From Candidatus Obscuribacter sp. (GTDB lineage: Bacteria; Cyanobacteriota; Vampirovibrionia; Obscuribacterales; Obscuribacteraceae): DNA of 43,387 nucleotides. The stretch lies in assembly GCA_021772095.1 (NCBI GenBank), contig JADYXR010000256.1:1-43387 (forward strand), written 5' to 3'. Position 1 is the stretch's first letter. Every line of letters begins with the position of its first letter. Of this stretch, positions 42,425-43,387 are shown piece by piece. The position numbers and the translations under genes were made by a program. The notes beneath the pieces were generated by a model. The model was not told the origin of the DNA and ran no database searches. It worked only from the letters and a program-made list of their open reading frames with translations.

Positions 42425-43009
42425 TTTTCACCTCCTGTGAAGACTGTTCTGAACAATTGCGAGACAGGGGATTTGTGGCAAGAGTTCCCGAAAAGACTCA
42501 AACCGTTTTGTCCTATTGAAGTGTCAGACAACTCTCAAAACTGGCATCAGTAGCGGAAACAGGGCTGGCGCTTAACGCCAGCCGTCCGATTCTTGCAAGA
42601 ACCATATAAGGAATGGAGTTCGTTCGTCCGAGTTGTCATCACCGCGAAGGACCGCTTCGCTTCGTTTTGGACAGATTGCCCGGATATCATTTTTGCGAAA
42701 AAAAGCGTCAAAACGCACTGGATATGCTCGTTTGCGAAATTCTTAAGGGAACATATATATATCGAAATGCTAAGAGATCGGCGAAATGACCACATTCTGG
42801 GCTACCCGAAAGTTGACACGGCGTATTCCGGTTGGTAGTATTTGTTTCATGCGGTGGACGTTGCACACGACTTGTTCGTGAGGCGCGATTTCCCATCGCA
42901 TCGCTGAACCCTGATAACTGAATAAGCAATTAAGGCGCCTGTCAAGAATTGAGTAGGACAAATAAAAAACTCTGTTTGAAACAACATCAGTACTCCTGAT
43001 GTAACAGTG
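42425..43009. other. Gene-poor region upstream of 16S rRNA
   Basis: About 585 bases without a convincing gene. It contains an eight-base perfect hairpin (GGCTGGCG / CGCCAGCC, 42563-42583) and a six-base one (CATCAG / CTGATG near 42984-43000) just before the rRNA, which may be part of leader processing. Short open frames on both strands here lack ribosome sites and recognisable content. The rRNA promoter must lie here, but I see no clean -35/-10 pair. Confidence 0.5.
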
Positions 43010-43387
43010 ACAACGGAGAGTTTGATCCTGGCTCAGGACGAACGCTGGCGGTGTGCTTCACACATGCAAGTCGAGCGGATTTTAGTAGTAGCTTGCTATT
43101 ACTAAAGTTAGCGGCGGACGGGTGAGTAATGCATAGGAATCTGCCTCAAGGCGGGGGACAACGGATCGAAAGATCCGCTAATACCCCATATGCGAGCAAT
43201 CGTAAAAGGAGTAATCCGCCTAGAGATGAGCCTGTGTCCGATTAGCTAGTTGGCGGGGTAATAGCCCACCAAGGCAACGATCGGTAGTTGGTCTGAGAGG
43301 ATGATCAGCCACAATGGGACTGAGACACGGCCCATACTCCTACGGGAGGCAGCAGTGGGGAATTTTACGCAATGGGCGAAAGCCTGA
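43010..43387 (+). rRNA. rrs: 16S ribosomal RNA, 5' part (cut by window edge)
   Basis: The universal 5' sequence AGAGTTTGATCCTGGCTCAG starts at 43017, and the mature end should be about eight bases before it. Then come CATGCAAGTCGAGCGG, GGCGGACGGGTGAGTAAT, and near the right edge the universal ACTCCTACGGGAGGCAGCAG (about 43336-43355). Only about the first 378 bases are present. The exact 5' boundary is approximate. A 16S operon would normally continue with tRNA and 23S genes beyond the window. Confidence 0.97.

Noticed and set aside
42547..42795. 82-codon minus-strand frame before the rRNA
   Set aside because: No ribosome site, no family content and high Cys/Arg/Ser content typical of noncoding frames.
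42949..42980. rRNA promoter TTGAGT...TAAAAA
   Set aside because: Spacing is wrong and no good -10 exists at the right distance.

Overview
The window (43,387 bases, roughly 50% GC) looks like chromosome of a non-photosynthetic relative of Cyanobacteria, probably the Melainabacteria/Vampirovibrionia (Obscuribacter-like). That is an inference from a small zinc-ribbon membrane protein of a type I associate with cyanobacteria, from many secreted low-complexity proteins and TPR proteins, and from the general character of the 5' end of a 16S rRNA gene at the right edge. I could not run a 16S or protein search, so the placement is tentative. TTG and GTG starts are common. There are no phage, transposase or CRISPR genes.

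Layout. 1-2.7 kb: a minus-strand pair, DUF1152 protein downstream of an aldehyde dehydrogenase. 2.8-5.8 kb: two divergent exported TPR proteins. 5.9-9.2 kb: an sce7726-type nuclease-fold protein, a 39-bp tandem repeat, a secreted UshA-type 5'-nucleotidase, and a secreted Gln/Pro-tailed protein whose gene overlaps the nucleotidase gene head to head. 9.4-12.8 kb: a DUF6493-like protein, a two-helix membrane protein and an exported coiled-coil protein. 13.1-19.5 kb: a minus-strand division and wall operon, transcribed zinc-ribbon membrane protein - rsmH - ftsL-like - ftsI - murJ. 19.8-22 kb: dapF and ftsQ on the plus strand. 22-23.3 kb: two MazG-superfamily pyrophosphohydrolases. 23.5-25.9 kb: ugd and a UDP-glucuronate decarboxylase, a two-gene route from UDP-glucose to UDP-xylose. 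26-29.5 kb: a protein with Clp N-repeats but no ATPase, and an acidic repeat-rich 751-residue protein. 29.6-36.1 kb: MFS transporter, VWA protein, membrane proteins, VOC protein, secreted Ser/Thr/Asn-rich protein and a membrane-anchored leucine-rich-repeat protein. 36.2-39.3 kb: a 1058-residue protein with a C-terminal papain-like cysteine protease signature. 39.8-42.4 kb: small membrane or exported proteins among several strong hairpins. 43.0 kb to the end: 16S rRNA, cut by the window edge.

How genes work together: rsmH, ftsL, ftsI, murJ, dapF and ftsQ together supply a diaminopimelate-type peptidoglycan precursor step, lipid II flipping, septal transpeptidation and divisome assembly. They are arranged as two divergent groups instead of one canonical dcw cluster. 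The ugd-uxs pair feeds surface polysaccharide. The two MazG proteins probably clean the nucleotide pool.

The least expected observations are: (1) an uninterrupted 94-codon in-frame extension upstream of the first canonical rsmH start, beginning with a possible CTG start just after the stop of the preceding gene; (2) signal-peptide coding regions of two exported proteins lying antisense to each other; (3) short tandem repeats that span and re-copy the stop codon and 3' end of genes (clear at 6.5 kb, degenerate at 27.2 kb, marginal at 22.0 kb); (4) a cryptic papain-like protease at the end of a very long repeat-rich protein.
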